Under the pieces are notes generated by a model, which saw only the letters and a program-made list of their open reading frames with translations, ran no database searches and had not been told where the DNA came from. From positions 1-64,000 of the forward strand of contig JAGIAH010000005.1 of the NCBI GenBank assembly GCA_017744915.1: DNA of 64,000 nucleotides, given 5' to 3'. Source of the stretch: Agrobacterium tumefaciens. Its GTDB lineage: Bacteria > Pseudomonadota > Alphaproteobacteria > Rhizobiales > Rhizobiaceae. Position numbers and translations under genes: made by a program. This document shows, piece after piece, positions 1 to 8,033 of the stretch. How positions within the stretch are numbered: position 1 is the first letter of the stretch; each line of letters opens with the position of its first letter.

Positions 1-1062
1 ATATCATGATATTGTTATTATGATCGATCGTCGCTCAAATCTGATCTCCGCTCCAATCGATTCCATCTCACTCATATAGTTTCCTTGCATAATCATTCTT
101 CAGCCATATCGGTATTTTCAACATAAAAATCATATATTTACACGCTATCATCCCGCAATCCGCAAATTGCAGGCCGTAAAAGCAAGATTCTGGCTGCGGA
201 CTTTCATCCGCCCTCAAATACTCCTATACAATTCAACGCAACAAACATTTTATATGTTTCTATATATATCTATATAAATATATGTTTATGGGATTCTCCC
301 AGGTCGAAGGGGTGTTCCCCTCTTCATCTCGGTCTCCAAATCCAAATTCTTCTTATGGATGTGTAAATATTGATTTTCGCGTCGACGATTCATAATCTTC
401 GCCACCCTTCGTCTCATCAGGGCTGTATCTGCACGAGCTGCAAGAACGTACATTTCATAGAGACCCATTTGAACACACCTTTCCTATCACGCGACGCAGT
501 TGCGACCGTGTCTTGAGCTTCATCTCTTTTCCCATCCGCCTTTCAGCTCGATGGGCATTGCAACGGGGCACTGAAAATTGCCACCCAGGGAAATAAAGAC
601 ACTTATCAGTGCCCCGCTTCAGCGATTTATGCTCTATCAGAGTATGTCCTTCAGCCAATGACCTTCAGAGAAATAGAAGGCCCACCACAAACCCAATCCA
701 TCTCACCTCCGTTCGTTGCCAGAGGATTTTTTCTATCAGCCCCCGAAATAAGAGAGACATCCTCTCTCACAACCGGCGCAGGCTCCGCTTCAAACCGGAA
801 TGTTTCCCGGGTCATCGCGGAACAGGATCAGTATAGATGAGGAAAATCGGGTGGGGATAAACGGGGAAACAAAAATGAAAAATAAACCCGAGGGGATATC
901 AAGGGACTAACGCGAATAATAAGAGTTAAATTTCTAGCTCGCCTCCCTGACGGAACAGGTGCACTTCATATGTCATGTGTGGAAAACACTAAAAAACGAT
1001 GGGATACATCTGCTTAGCCACTTGTGATTGAAAAACCCCGCCCTTAACTTTGAAGTATAGAT
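1..1062. other. AT-rich non-coding stretch left of the KAP gene
   Basis: No gene can be supported here. The DNA is strikingly AT-rich, especially 100-300 with runs of TA steps, unlike the roughly 60% GC of most of the window. The short open frames present (for example 286-468 minus, 455-658 minus, 609-836 plus) have no recognisable domain, no convincing ribosome binding site, and overlap one another. The composition continues into the KAP gene, so both probably belong to one acquired segment whose left border lies outside the window. Confidence 0.6.
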
Positions 1063-4000
1063 ATGCATCGAAAATGTAAGGAAACAGTGGCGGATAGTTA
1101 CATGGTCGAACAAAATACTTTCAGAAACATTCTAATAGATACTCCTTCTGATGAAGACCAATTTCATGGCAAAGGACACGACCGAACCGCTACGGCACTA
1201 GCAAATGCCATTCGCAATTTTAAGGATGCTGACCGCGCAATTGGACTTGATGGCCCATGGGGGAGCGGCAAGTCCAGCGTCGTTGGGATCGCACAGCGTA
1301 AGCTTACGGAAACGACCAGCGATGGGCGAGTAAAATTCTTATTCTTTACCTTTGACATATGGAAATCACAAGGATCGGCTTTCCGGAGGTCCTTCCTTGA
1401 ACATTTTATCTCTTGGGCGAAGGTGACGTTTCCGGCAAAACAATCACACCTTACCGAAATAGAAAGCAAGATTAGAGGGAAGGTACGAGAGGTAGATTCC
1501 GATAATCAGCAGATACTTGATTGGTATGGAATACTGATTCTTTTGTCGGTTCCTTTTTTACCAATTTATATTCTCTGGACAAAAGCAGAATTCGATGAAT
1601 CTCGAAAAATAGATGGACAATCATTTTTTTGCTCATGGCCAATGTTTTTCCTCTACACGTTCCTTGCACTGACCGCTATCCAATCTGTCTGGAAGTACAG
1701 AAAGATGGATTCATCTGGAAAATTTGTCTCCATATCAGGGCGAAGCGCCAAATTTCGTAGCGTTCTCTCTAGAACACTTCTGATTAGTGCAAAACAGTAT
1801 GAGCATCAAAAAGTAACTCAGTACATACGAGAGACTGATCCAAATGACTTCGAATTCCAAGCCGTCCTAAGGGAGATTTTATCGACAATTCAGGAGAAGA
1901 AATCTCGAGTAATTTTTGTTTTAGACAATATAGATAGACTTCCAACAAATGAAATAGACGAGTATTGGGCCCTAGTTCGCTCAATATTTTCTCGAACACA
2001 TTCTGAAAATTTCTCTATTAGCAATAATCATATTACAGCAATAGTACCATACGATGGCAGACTTATTGAAAGAACATTCAAAGAAAAAGATAAGCCCAAT
2101 CATTCGTCGCTTCGATCAAAGGAAATTTTCTCAAAGACTTTTGATGAGGTTCTGTCTGTCTCACCACCAGTAATGTCCAATACGCGAGAGTTTTTTCGCG
2201 GAAAGCTCAAGGAAGCACTCCCAGGACTTAATGACGACGACGCCCAATTTCGCGCATATCTCGTCTTCAGCTTCATGGTAGATAACGATGGAGGCAGGGC
2301 AACACCTCGACAGGTAATTTCTTTCATAAACGAACTGACCAGTTTCTATGTGCTCCACGGAGGCCAGATCGCACTACCCACAGTAGCTGTCTATTTGGCT
2401 GTACAGGACAAATTGGAAGCTAACCCCCGTGAGTTGTCAAAAGGAGCAGTCATAGACGAACGCCTCAGGTCAATTGGTGCTGATAAGGAACTTGAAAGAA
2501 ATCTCGCAGCTCTACTATTCAACGTAGAGCCAGAACTCGCGTTCCAACTACTGCTCGACAACGAGATTAAAGCAGCTCTCGTCGCAAACACATCTTCGCT
2601 ATTATTAGATATTTCGAAAGCACCTGGCTTCGACGACCGTATAAACGAAGTAATAACAAGCAATGCAAAAGAGTGGCAGAGCGGCGGGATATTTAGCTCG
2701 GTAATCAACAACATAAGCGACATATTGCAAATCCACCAAGGGGATTCAGTTGAACACCTAAGAAAAATCTTGGCTCAACAATTCCGTTCTTTGGACACAA
2801 TACACCTAGGACGAGAAACATCAAAATATTTAAAACTATTTAACGTCTGCGCCCAATCAGAATTACCAAGCGTTGTTGAGCACTTGATTGCAGCAATCGT
2901 GAATAGCTACGAATCTGAAAATCTTAATGAAACAAATGGTCAGGAATTCTCTCGATTTATTTCAACAACGCATGATGCTTTAGAGAAATTAAACGGGGTA
3001 TCACTTTTAGATACCGTGATTAAGCAAACAAAGCTGCCGTCACATCCCGAATTCATATTCGGATTTGCATCACAGAATCTTCACACAACTGTATCCATAG
3101 AAAAGTTCGCCAATCCAACGCTCGATTTGTCCTTAAATCCCGGCTTCTTGGAAGCTGTCTCTCTCGAAAAGCCATATGAAGCCGTTGCGGCGTTTGCGCA
3201 GTTTAAAGCGGCATCAATGCTGACCGATGATCAATGGGTATCTATAGGTAACACACTATTGACCTCACTGTCTGAGAAGAGCTTCGAGGACTACGAAACA
3301 TTTGAAGGACAGGTAACGCTTCTGTGCGACGTTTGGACCTACGTAGAAGTTCTCAAAAGAGCAAAAATTGATCTGTCCAAGCTCTATGCAAGTTCCTCTT
3401 ACTATGAAGAGCTTTACGGAGCCTTTAGTGAGGATATGGGGAACGACGCATTGGCACATGCAATCGTATTAGCTGCAGGCCTTCACTTTGCAGGGGGGCT
3501 TTCCGCTCCAACAAAGGTAAATTCAAGTGGCACCCGAACGTTGAATTCGACAGAATTTGATTGGTTCATCCAGATTATGAATGGAACAACAAACTTAGAA
3601 ACTGAACAATACACTACAATCGCCGAACATGCTGCGCGATCATTCCGTATGTGGGCTTGGCTAAATTACGGAGGTAACCACCCTGAAAATATCTTAGTTA
3701 CCAATACAATACGCGCAGGGTTCGAGCTCGAGCAGTTGCCTTGGCTATCGACGGCGGCCTTGATGAACAACTACAACTACCTAAAGGATATATTAGCTGC
3801 TTCGTTTGAGAAAGCTTTACCTCGTGTCAGTTCGTTCATTCACACAGAAGGCTTGGCGAAACTTACCTATGACGAAATCCCTGTCGGTATCCTTCGCGAT
3901 ACAGCCAAATACGCTGACAACTCATGGCGGGTTCTCCATGACAGAGCAAATGAAATTTTGGACAATATTCCCATTTCAGAATGGGAGGGCCACCTCGGCG

Positions 4001-4596
4001 CAGCGGACCGGATTTGTGAGCTGTTGATCGAAAAAATTGGTTCCTCAGGATACATCACAAAAGATCCGGAATTCCGGAAAATGCTCTCAAAATTCTTCCT
4101 AAATATCCTAGACGGAAGTGTAACACCGGAAAGGGAGGGTTTCGACTACGATCCTCTACTGAAGACGATGGACCAAGGGTATCACTCGAACTTTTTCAGG
4201 GAGATGCGAGAAAATTTACGGACCGAATCTTCAAACACCCTCGCCATTGCCTCCAGATCATTTCCTAAATTATTATCAAACATACTTCAATCAACAGACA
4301 GAATAAACAAGATATCCAAAGACAATATAGTAAGGTATATTTTGTTGCCGGCGGTGGAAGGCAACATCACAATTGTACTTGATATTTTCTTGCTAATTGG
4401 ACGAAGTAAATTGTCTGATTTCATAAAAAATTCTGAGGAAAGCACGCAAAACATGCTGGAGCCTGCACTTAAACAATTTGCAGATTTTCCTGATCGTGAT
4501 TACGTTCTGAAGATCGGAGAATTGGTACATGGTAAGAAAGCTGCCAAATCTTGGTTTAGTTTCATTTGGCCCTCGCTACCAAGCGCCAAAAAATAA
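1063..4596 (+). CDS. KAP-family P-loop NTPase, membrane-associated
   Basis: Large (1177 aa) STAND-like NTPase of the KAP family. A Walker A motif (GPWGSGKSS, residues 64-72) is followed by FDIW at 97-100, as in KAP proteins. Two hydrophobic segments at about 155-172 and 192-209 are inserted between Walker A and Walker B (VIFVLDNIDR, 283-292), which is the family hallmark. The remaining 850 residues are a helical, repeat-like region without a recognised catalytic domain. The start is uncertain: an internal ATG at 1102 is possible, and neither start has a strong Shine-Dalgarno. The gene stands alone, is much more AT-rich than its neighbours and has different codon use, so transfer is likely. 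KAP NTPases occur sporadically in bacteria and some lie in defence islands; a defence role here is only inferred. Confidence 0.85.
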   Translation: MHRKCKETVADSYMVEQNTFRNILIDTPSDEDQFHGKGHDRTATALANAIRNFKDADRAIGLDGPWGSGKSSVVGIAQRKLTETTSDGRVKFLFFTFDIWKSQGSAFRRSFLEHFISWAKVTFPAKQSHLTEIESKIRGKVREVDSDNQQILDWYGILILLSVPFLPIYILWTKAEFDESRKIDGQSFFCSWPMFFLYTFLALTAIQSVWKYRKMDSSGKFVSISGRSAKFRSVLSRTLLISAKQYEHQKVTQYIRETDPNDFEFQAVLREILSTIQEKKSRVIFVLDNIDRLPTNEIDEYWALVRSIFSRTHSENFSISNNHITAIVPYDGRLIERTFKEKDKPNHSSLRSKEIFSKTFDEVLSVSPPVMSNTREFFRGKLKEALPGLNDDDAQFRAYLVFSFMVDNDGGRATPRQVISFINELTSFYVLHGGQIALPTVAVYLAVQDKLEANPRELSKGAVIDERLRSIGADKELERNLAALLFNVEPELAFQLLLDNEIKAALVANTSSLLLDISKAPGFDDRINEVITSNAKEWQSGGIFSSVINNISDILQIHQGDSVEHLRKILAQQFRSLDTIHLGRETSKYLKLFNVCAQSELPSVVEHLIAAIVNSYESENLNETNGQEFSRFISTTHDALEKLNGVSLLDTVIKQTKLPSHPEFIFGFASQNLHTTVSIEKFANPTLDLSLNPGFLEAVSLEKPYEAVAAFAQFKAASMLTDDQWVSIGNTLLTSLSEKSFEDYETFEGQVTLLCDVWTYVEVLKRAKIDLSKLYASSSYYEELYGAFSEDMGNDALAHAIVLAAGLHFAGGLSAPTKVNSSGTRTLNSTEFDWFIQIMNGTTNLETEQYTTIAEHAARSFRMWAWLNYGGNHPENILVTNTIRAGFELEQLPWLSTAALMNNYNYLKDILAASFEKALPRVSSFIHTEGLAKLTYDEIPVGILRDTAKYADNSWRVLHDRANEILDNIPISEWEGHLGAADRICELLIEKIGSSGYITKDPEFRKMLSKFFLNILDGSVTPEREGFDYDPLLKTMDQGYHSNFFREMRENLRTESSNTLAIASRSFPKLLSNILQSTDRINKISKDNIVRYILLPAVEGNITIVLDIFLLIGRSKLSDFIKNSEESTQNMLEPALKQFADFPDRDYVLKIGELVHGKKAAKSWFSFIWPSLPSAKK

Positions 4597-4941
4597 ATAC
4601 GCAACCGGTAATAAATTCAGACCATCTATGGATTCGCATTAAGCAGAAGTGGCAACACCAGCCGCCTCGGCCCGCGCCATTGTTCCGTGTGAGTCTCAGG
4701 TTGGAGAACGCTTCGGTCTAATAATTTCTCAAGGAGCCAAACACTGACCGACGAAGATGCTGGTATAGATAAAATATTTGCAGAAGCCAGCGTAATTGAA
4801 ACACTAGGCCAAGTGTTTACCTCCGAAAGACAGCCCAGTCACCACGATCTCGCACGCGCAGAGCGGCTTTGAAGAGTAATGCCGGTCTGGACAGGAGCCA
4901 GTATCGAGACCTCTGCACATGGAGCTGACGGCACGACGCAT
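4597..4941. other. Intergenic boundary of the AT-rich island
   Basis: No convincing gene. The first 200 bases are still fairly AT-rich and the composition shifts to the local norm by about 4850, so the island probably ends here. An open frame of 42 codons (4744-4872, plus) follows an AAGGAG but would need a CTG start and has no recognisable domain, so it is not called. A 26-base stretch at 4651-4676 resembles 44328-44353 at 22 of 26 positions. Confidence 0.5.
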
Positions 4942-5865
4942 CTATAGCGCCTTGGCGAAGCGTTCCAGTTTGCCCAGCGTTTGCTGACCCAGCTCCACAG
5001 CGCCGAAACCCTTCGCTTGCTGGAACTCGGCTTCCGTGCTGAACACCATGCCCAGCACAACTTTCGTCGCGCCATCCTGATCTTCGAAGGAGGCCCAGGC
5101 ATCGGCATGTTTAGGCCCATTTTCGCCCCATAGCAGCGTATAGGCGAGCCGCTCTTCGGGTCGGACCTCGACATAGCGATGATGGTTCGGGAAGACGGTG
5201 CCGTCAGGGCCGATCATGTCAAAGATCCATTCGCCGCCGGTCCGCAGATCAATCCTCTTCGTGCGGCAGGAAAACCCTTCAGGGCCCCACCATTGCGGCA
5301 GCGTCTTCTCGTTCATCCAGGCTTTCCAGACGATGTTTCGCGGCACCTTGATCGTTCGTTCCAGCACCATGGTGCGCCCGGCCACGCTGGCCAGATTGTT
5401 GAGACCCGCGCCGAAACCTTCTTGATAACCATCGCGCATATCCTCGGCCAAGGAGGAAAGCTGGACCGTAACGGTCAAGCGGCTCCGCTCTTCCGCAGAC
5501 TGAAAATCGGCAGTTACCAGCGCTGCCGACTGCGTGACATCGCCGGATGAGACCACCTCGTAATTCACGCTGCGGCGGGTTGGCTGCAGCTCCAGCCAGC
5601 CGCATTCACAGCGAATATCCGGCTGGCCGGCGACCTTGCAGAGCGACACTTCGCGGCCGCCCAGCCTGCTGTCCGCCTCCAGGAACTGCACAGTGACCGA
5701 GGGTGAGGGAGAGGCCCACACCGCCCGGGCGGCGGGTGACAGCCAGACCCGCCATAGAGCCGATAGCGGAACGGCAATTTCCCGTTCGAAGCTGAGCGTT
5801 GCAAAACGGTCTTGTGGCTGATGCGGTTCAGCGTGTGCGCTTTTCTGATCCGGTTTCGTTGTCAT
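4942..5865 (-). CDS. Tandem AHSA1/SRPBCC-domain protein
   Basis: 307-residue cytosolic protein with two START-like AHSA1 (activator of Hsp90 ATPase) folds, at about 22-160 and 168-305. The second is the clearer one, with the typical LPQWWGPEGF segment at 189-198 followed by the GGEW strand. Such domains form a hydrophobic ligand cavity, and single-domain members are commonly paired with ArsR regulators. Here the start codon overlaps the stop of the upstream ArsR gene (ATGA), so the two are translationally coupled. The ligand is unknown. A tandem arrangement in one polypeptide is less common than the single-domain form. Confidence 0.85.
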   Translation of the reverse strand: MTTKPDQKSAHAEPHQPQDRFATLSFEREIAVPLSALWRVWLSPAARAVWASPSPSVTVQFLEADSRLGGREVSLCKVAGQPDIRCECGWLELQPTRRSVNYEVVSSGDVTQSAALVTADFQSAEERSRLTVTVQLSSLAEDMRDGYQEGFGAGLNNLASVAGRTMVLERTIKVPRNIVWKAWMNEKTLPQWWGPEGFSCRTKRIDLRTGGEWIFDMIGPDGTVFPNHHRYVEVRPEERLAYTLLWGENGPKHADAWASFEDQDGATKVVLGMVFSTEAEFQQAKGFGAVELGQQTLGKLERFAKAL

Positions 5866-6203
5866 TCGGAATCCTCCTTCATGGCCTGCATTGCAAATGC
5901 CTCCAGCCGGTCAAGCCGGCTTTCCCACATGGCCCGCTGCTCATCGAGCCATGTCCTTACCGGCTCCAGCGCTTCGGGCACGATGGCGCAGGTGCGCACC
6001 CGCCCATCCTTGGACGTGATAATCAGCCCCGCCTCCTCCAGCACGGAAAGATGCCGCATGACCGTGGGCAGACGCAGCCCCGTGGGAGCGGACAGCTCCA
6101 TGACCGGTGCCGGCCCGCCGCCAAGCCGCGCCAGAATTGCCCGCCGCGTTGGATCGGCCAGAGCCTGGAAGATCAGTGAAAGTTCACGGTGATGCTTAGT
6201 CAT
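5862..6203 (-). CDS. ArsR-family transcriptional regulator
   Basis: 113-residue winged-helix protein. The opening (LIFQALADPTRRAILARL) and the recognition region (PTVMRHLSVLEEAGLI) are standard ArsR/SmtB features. No metal-binding cysteine pair is visible, so it is of the type that travels with AHSA1/SRPBCC proteins rather than an arsenic or zinc sensor. I prefer the ATG at 6203 (MTKHHREL) over an upstream in-frame ATG at 6218, because the first matches the usual family start. It overlaps the tandem AHSA1 gene by 4 bases. A perfect inverted repeat just upstream (6241-6268) is its likely operator, implying autorepression. Confidence 0.88.
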   Translation of the reverse strand: MTKHHRELSLIFQALADPTRRAILARLGGGPAPVMELSAPTGLRLPTVMRHLSVLEEAGLIITSKDGRVRTCAIVPEALEPVRTWLDEQRAMWESRLDRLEAFAMQAMKEDSE

Positions 6204-6240
6204 GCTGCTAACTATCATGCTTCGTCGTGACGGAGCAAGG

Positions 6241-6268
6241 GAAAACTTAGCAGATCAACTAAGTTTTC
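6241..6268. promoter_or_regulatory. Putative ArsR operator: perfect 10-bp inverted repeat
   Basis: GAAAACTTAG (6241-6250) and its exact reverse complement CTAAGTTTTC (6259-6268) are separated by 8 bases. The repeat lies 38-65 bp upstream of the preferred ArsR start on the minus strand, where a promoter would be expected. Dyads of this kind are typical ArsR-family sites. It could also form a hairpin, but no U-run or upstream gene end argues for a terminator. Confidence 0.6.
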
Positions 6269-6489
6269 TCGACAGGAGTGATCCCCCGGGGGATGAGATG
6301 CCTTGGCGCCGACCAGACGTTTCGTTTGGGCGGCTTGCCTGTTCCTTCCAGCGCGTGGCGCTCCGCAACCGGCGGCGGATGCAACTACTGAGTCGAAAAG
6401 AAGCCATCAAAAGTTGCAAAAAAGATTGACTCTCGCAGCCGTGTGAGTGAGCTTCGCTAAGAAAATGACGGGGAACATAACAAATCATC

Positions 6490-6708
6490 ATGTCGCCAGA
6501 TCGCTTCAATGAATGTCTGCGGGTAATCCGCTGGACGCCAATCAATATTGCCTCTGCCTTGCAATGCGAGCTCTCATGGATCGAGGCGCTGGAAGCCGGC
6601 AACGAAGCCGTTCCCGAAGGGCTGGCAACATGGCTGGAAACGCTGGCACAGGCCCATGAAGCCCTGCCACCGCCTGCGACCTACCGGGGAAAAAGGTCGT
6701 CGTTCTGA
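6490..6708 (+). CDS. Small conserved protein with XRE-like helix-turn-helix character
   Basis: 72 residues. The segment CLRVIRWTPINIASALQCELSWIEALEAG looks like a short XRE-type helix-turn-helix (a helix, a turn around TPINIA, then a recognition-like helix), followed by an acidic helix and a basic tail. Small proteins like this are widespread in Rhizobiaceae as hypotheticals. The Shine-Dalgarno is weak, so the start is not certain. It lies between the divergent arsR operon and the exported protein at 6753, with no evident operon partner. Its function is unknown; a small DNA-binding role is a guess. Confidence 0.6.
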   Translation: MSPDRFNECLRVIRWTPINIASALQCELSWIEALEAGNEAVPEGLATWLETLAQAHEALPPPATYRGKRSSF

Positions 6709-6752
6709 CGCGGGCAACAGCTGAAACCTTCACCAACAATCGGATCATAACA

Positions 6753-7157
6753 ATGAAATCTCTTGTCACAGCCCTTGGCCTCATCGCCTTCTCAAGCCCT
6801 GCCTTCGCAGCATCCTGCGAGAAAAACTTCACCGTTTCAGGCGTGCCGATGGTGACCGCCGTCTCTTACAAGTCATGGCAGGAACTGCCGAAGGCCAAGG
6901 CACCCGCGGTTCTTCAAAAGCTTGCCCAGGCCGTCGCGGCTGAAGGTTTCTCCGGCATCCAGATAAACAAGGCACTCTCCTCGATCGATGCCCATCAGGA
7001 CACCAGCGGCAGCGGCAGAATTCAGACGTTGCGGGTGGTGGCACGGCAGAAAGGCAATGCTGTGCGGATCGATGCTGTCTTCAACATCCAGGCCGGACAG
7101 ATCGCCGACAAGAACGTCGTTCGCGAGGGTATCTGCAACATCATAAATGGCGCGTGA
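6753..7157 (+). CDS. Exported hypothetical protein
   Basis: 134 residues with a clear Sec signal peptide (MKSLVTALGLIAFSSPAFA, cleavage near residue 20) and a mature periplasmic part of about 115 residues. The mature protein has two cysteines (after AAS and near the end, GICNI) that could pair. I do not recognise the family. It is a monocistron placed immediately before a monooxygenase remnant, and the Shine-Dalgarno is weak. Confidence 0.7.
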   Translation: MKSLVTALGLIAFSSPAFAASCEKNFTVSGVPMVTAVSYKSWQELPKAKAPAVLQKLAQAVAAEGFSGIQINKALSSIDAHQDTSGSGRIQTLRVVARQKGNAVRIDAVFNIQAGQIADKNVVREGICNIINGA

Positions 7158-7592
7158 GGCGCTGCTCGGCCCGGCCGAAGCGCGCGGGCGCTGGATGCCA
7201 TCATCCGCGATCTTGATGCCACGCGCGATGGGACGACCTATTTCGCCGAGCGCGTCTGGGGTGTTGGTCTGCGTAATGATCTTGGGGGACGTCCCGCGCT
7301 TGTGGGGTGTTGTGCGCCGGATTTTGCGCCTCCGGATGGGACGCGGATGAACGAGCACTTGCGCGGTGGCCGGGCGGTGTTGCTGGATTTCGAGGCGCGG
7401 CCAGGACTTGGCAAGCTGGTGGAAGGTTGGAAAGACCGGCCTGTCTACCTTGCCGTGGATGCTGAGGGGCGGCTGGGGTTGAGCGCGGTTCTCGTGCGGA
7501 CCGATGCGATCGTGGCCTGGGTGGGAAGCGGCGTTTTTGATGAGGCGGAATTTGTTGGCGTGGTCTCGTCCTGGCCTGGTGCGTCGCGATAG
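7158..7592 (+). pseudogene. Remnant of an FAD-dependent aromatic monooxygenase (C-terminal part)
   Basis: Read in the frame ending at 7592, this DNA encodes the C-terminal portion of a PheA/TfdB-type FAD monooxygenase. Visible are the ALDAIIRDLDATRDGTTYF segment, the GLRNDLGG and CAPDFAPPDGT segments, the LRGGRAVLLDF strand of the thioredoxin-like C-terminal domain, and LGLSAVLVRTDAIVAWVG near the end. About 400 N-terminal residues carrying the FAD and NAD(P)H motifs are missing. An in-frame stop at 7155-7157 sits directly before the homologous stretch, which abuts the end of the previous gene. The first usable ATG (7302) lies inside the remnant. This is best explained as a 5'-deleted pseudogene. 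Confidence 0.7.
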
Positions 7593-7769
7593 TTGCGCTG
7601 GAAGCGCGATAATCTCGCCCTTTCGCCAATAAAAGTGCCGGCATACACAGCCAAAATCCGGACCGGCCGTAGAGAATGACATCAAAACCAATTCAAGCTG
7701 AAAATCCCGGTGCAAGCCATGCGGGCGGCGCATCCTTGCAACCTGAATCTAAGCCTGCACAAAGTATGA

Positions 7770-7782
7770 TCCACTATGTGGA
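7770..7782. promoter_or_regulatory. Putative operator, 13-bp palindrome copy 1
   Basis: TCCACTATGTGGA has perfect 5-bp arms around a 3-bp centre. Its reverse complement differs from the copy at 7878-7890 at only one of 13 positions. The pair lies upstream of the TRAP operon, which encodes an IclR-family regulator, the best candidate to bind it. Confidence 0.5.
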
Positions 7783-7877
7783 CCCAATAGAACGGCGAAT
7801 AACCTTTATAAATATGCCTAAATCGTGTTGATTTTGCAAAATATCCTGTGTATCCCAAATACATGGTTTTGTATCGG

Positions 7878-7890
7878 TCCATATAGTGGA
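7878..7890. promoter_or_regulatory. Putative operator, 13-bp palindrome copy 2
   Basis: TCCATATAGTGGA matches the reverse complement of the 7770 site at 12 of 13 positions. The centres are 108 bp apart, compatible with looping between two regulator dimers. It is followed 4 bases later by a separate 14-bp palindrome, ATGTATCGATACAT (7895-7908), which may be a site for another regulator. Confidence 0.5.
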
Positions 7891-7894
7891 GGAT

Positions 7895-7908
7895 ATGTAT
7901 CGATACAT
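7895..7908. promoter_or_regulatory. Perfect 14-bp palindrome upstream of the TRAP operon
   Basis: ATGTATCGATACAT is fully self-complementary. Half-sites TGTATC also occur singly at 7849 and 7870. The binding protein is unknown. Confidence 0.4.
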
Positions 7909-7936
7909 TCAGGCTTTTGGAGGGGTCTGGCCTGTC

Positions 7937-7952
7937 TGGCAATACAGCTGCC
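7937..7952 (+). promoter_or_regulatory. Sigma-54-like promoter candidate
   Basis: TGGCAATACAGCTGCC keeps the invariant GG and GC dinucleotides with exactly 10 bases between them. It deviates from consensus in having CTGC rather than TTGC. It lies about 80 bp before the start at 8034. No enhancer-binding protein gene is present in the window, so confidence is low. Confidence 0.3.
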
Positions 7953-8033
7953 TTGATGTCGCGGTCGTGGCACGGACATGCTGTTTTACGGACATCTTCG
8001 TTGCGAAGATTGTTTTGTGGGAGAGGAGGCCCG

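Larger units (their letters stand above)
7593..8033. other. Regulatory region of the TRAP operon
   Basis: 441 bases without a gene, more AT-rich than the flanks. It contains two near-identical 13-bp palindromes (7770-7782, 7878-7890), a 14-bp palindrome (7895-7908), three copies of TGTATC (7849, 7870, 7896) and a sigma-54-like element (7937-7952), and ends with a strong GAGAGGAGG ribosome binding site at 8021-8029. A weak sigma-70-like pair (TTGATT at 7828, TATCCC at 7851, 17-bp spacing) lies between the palindromes. Confidence 0.55.

Noticed and set aside
609-840. Overlapping short plus-strand frames left of the KAP gene
   Set aside because: Two frames compete over the same bases, with no ribosome binding site, domain or codon-usage support.
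4744-4872. 42-codon frame after AAGGAG
   Set aside because: Needs a CTG start and has no recognisable similarity; more likely chance in a degraded border region.
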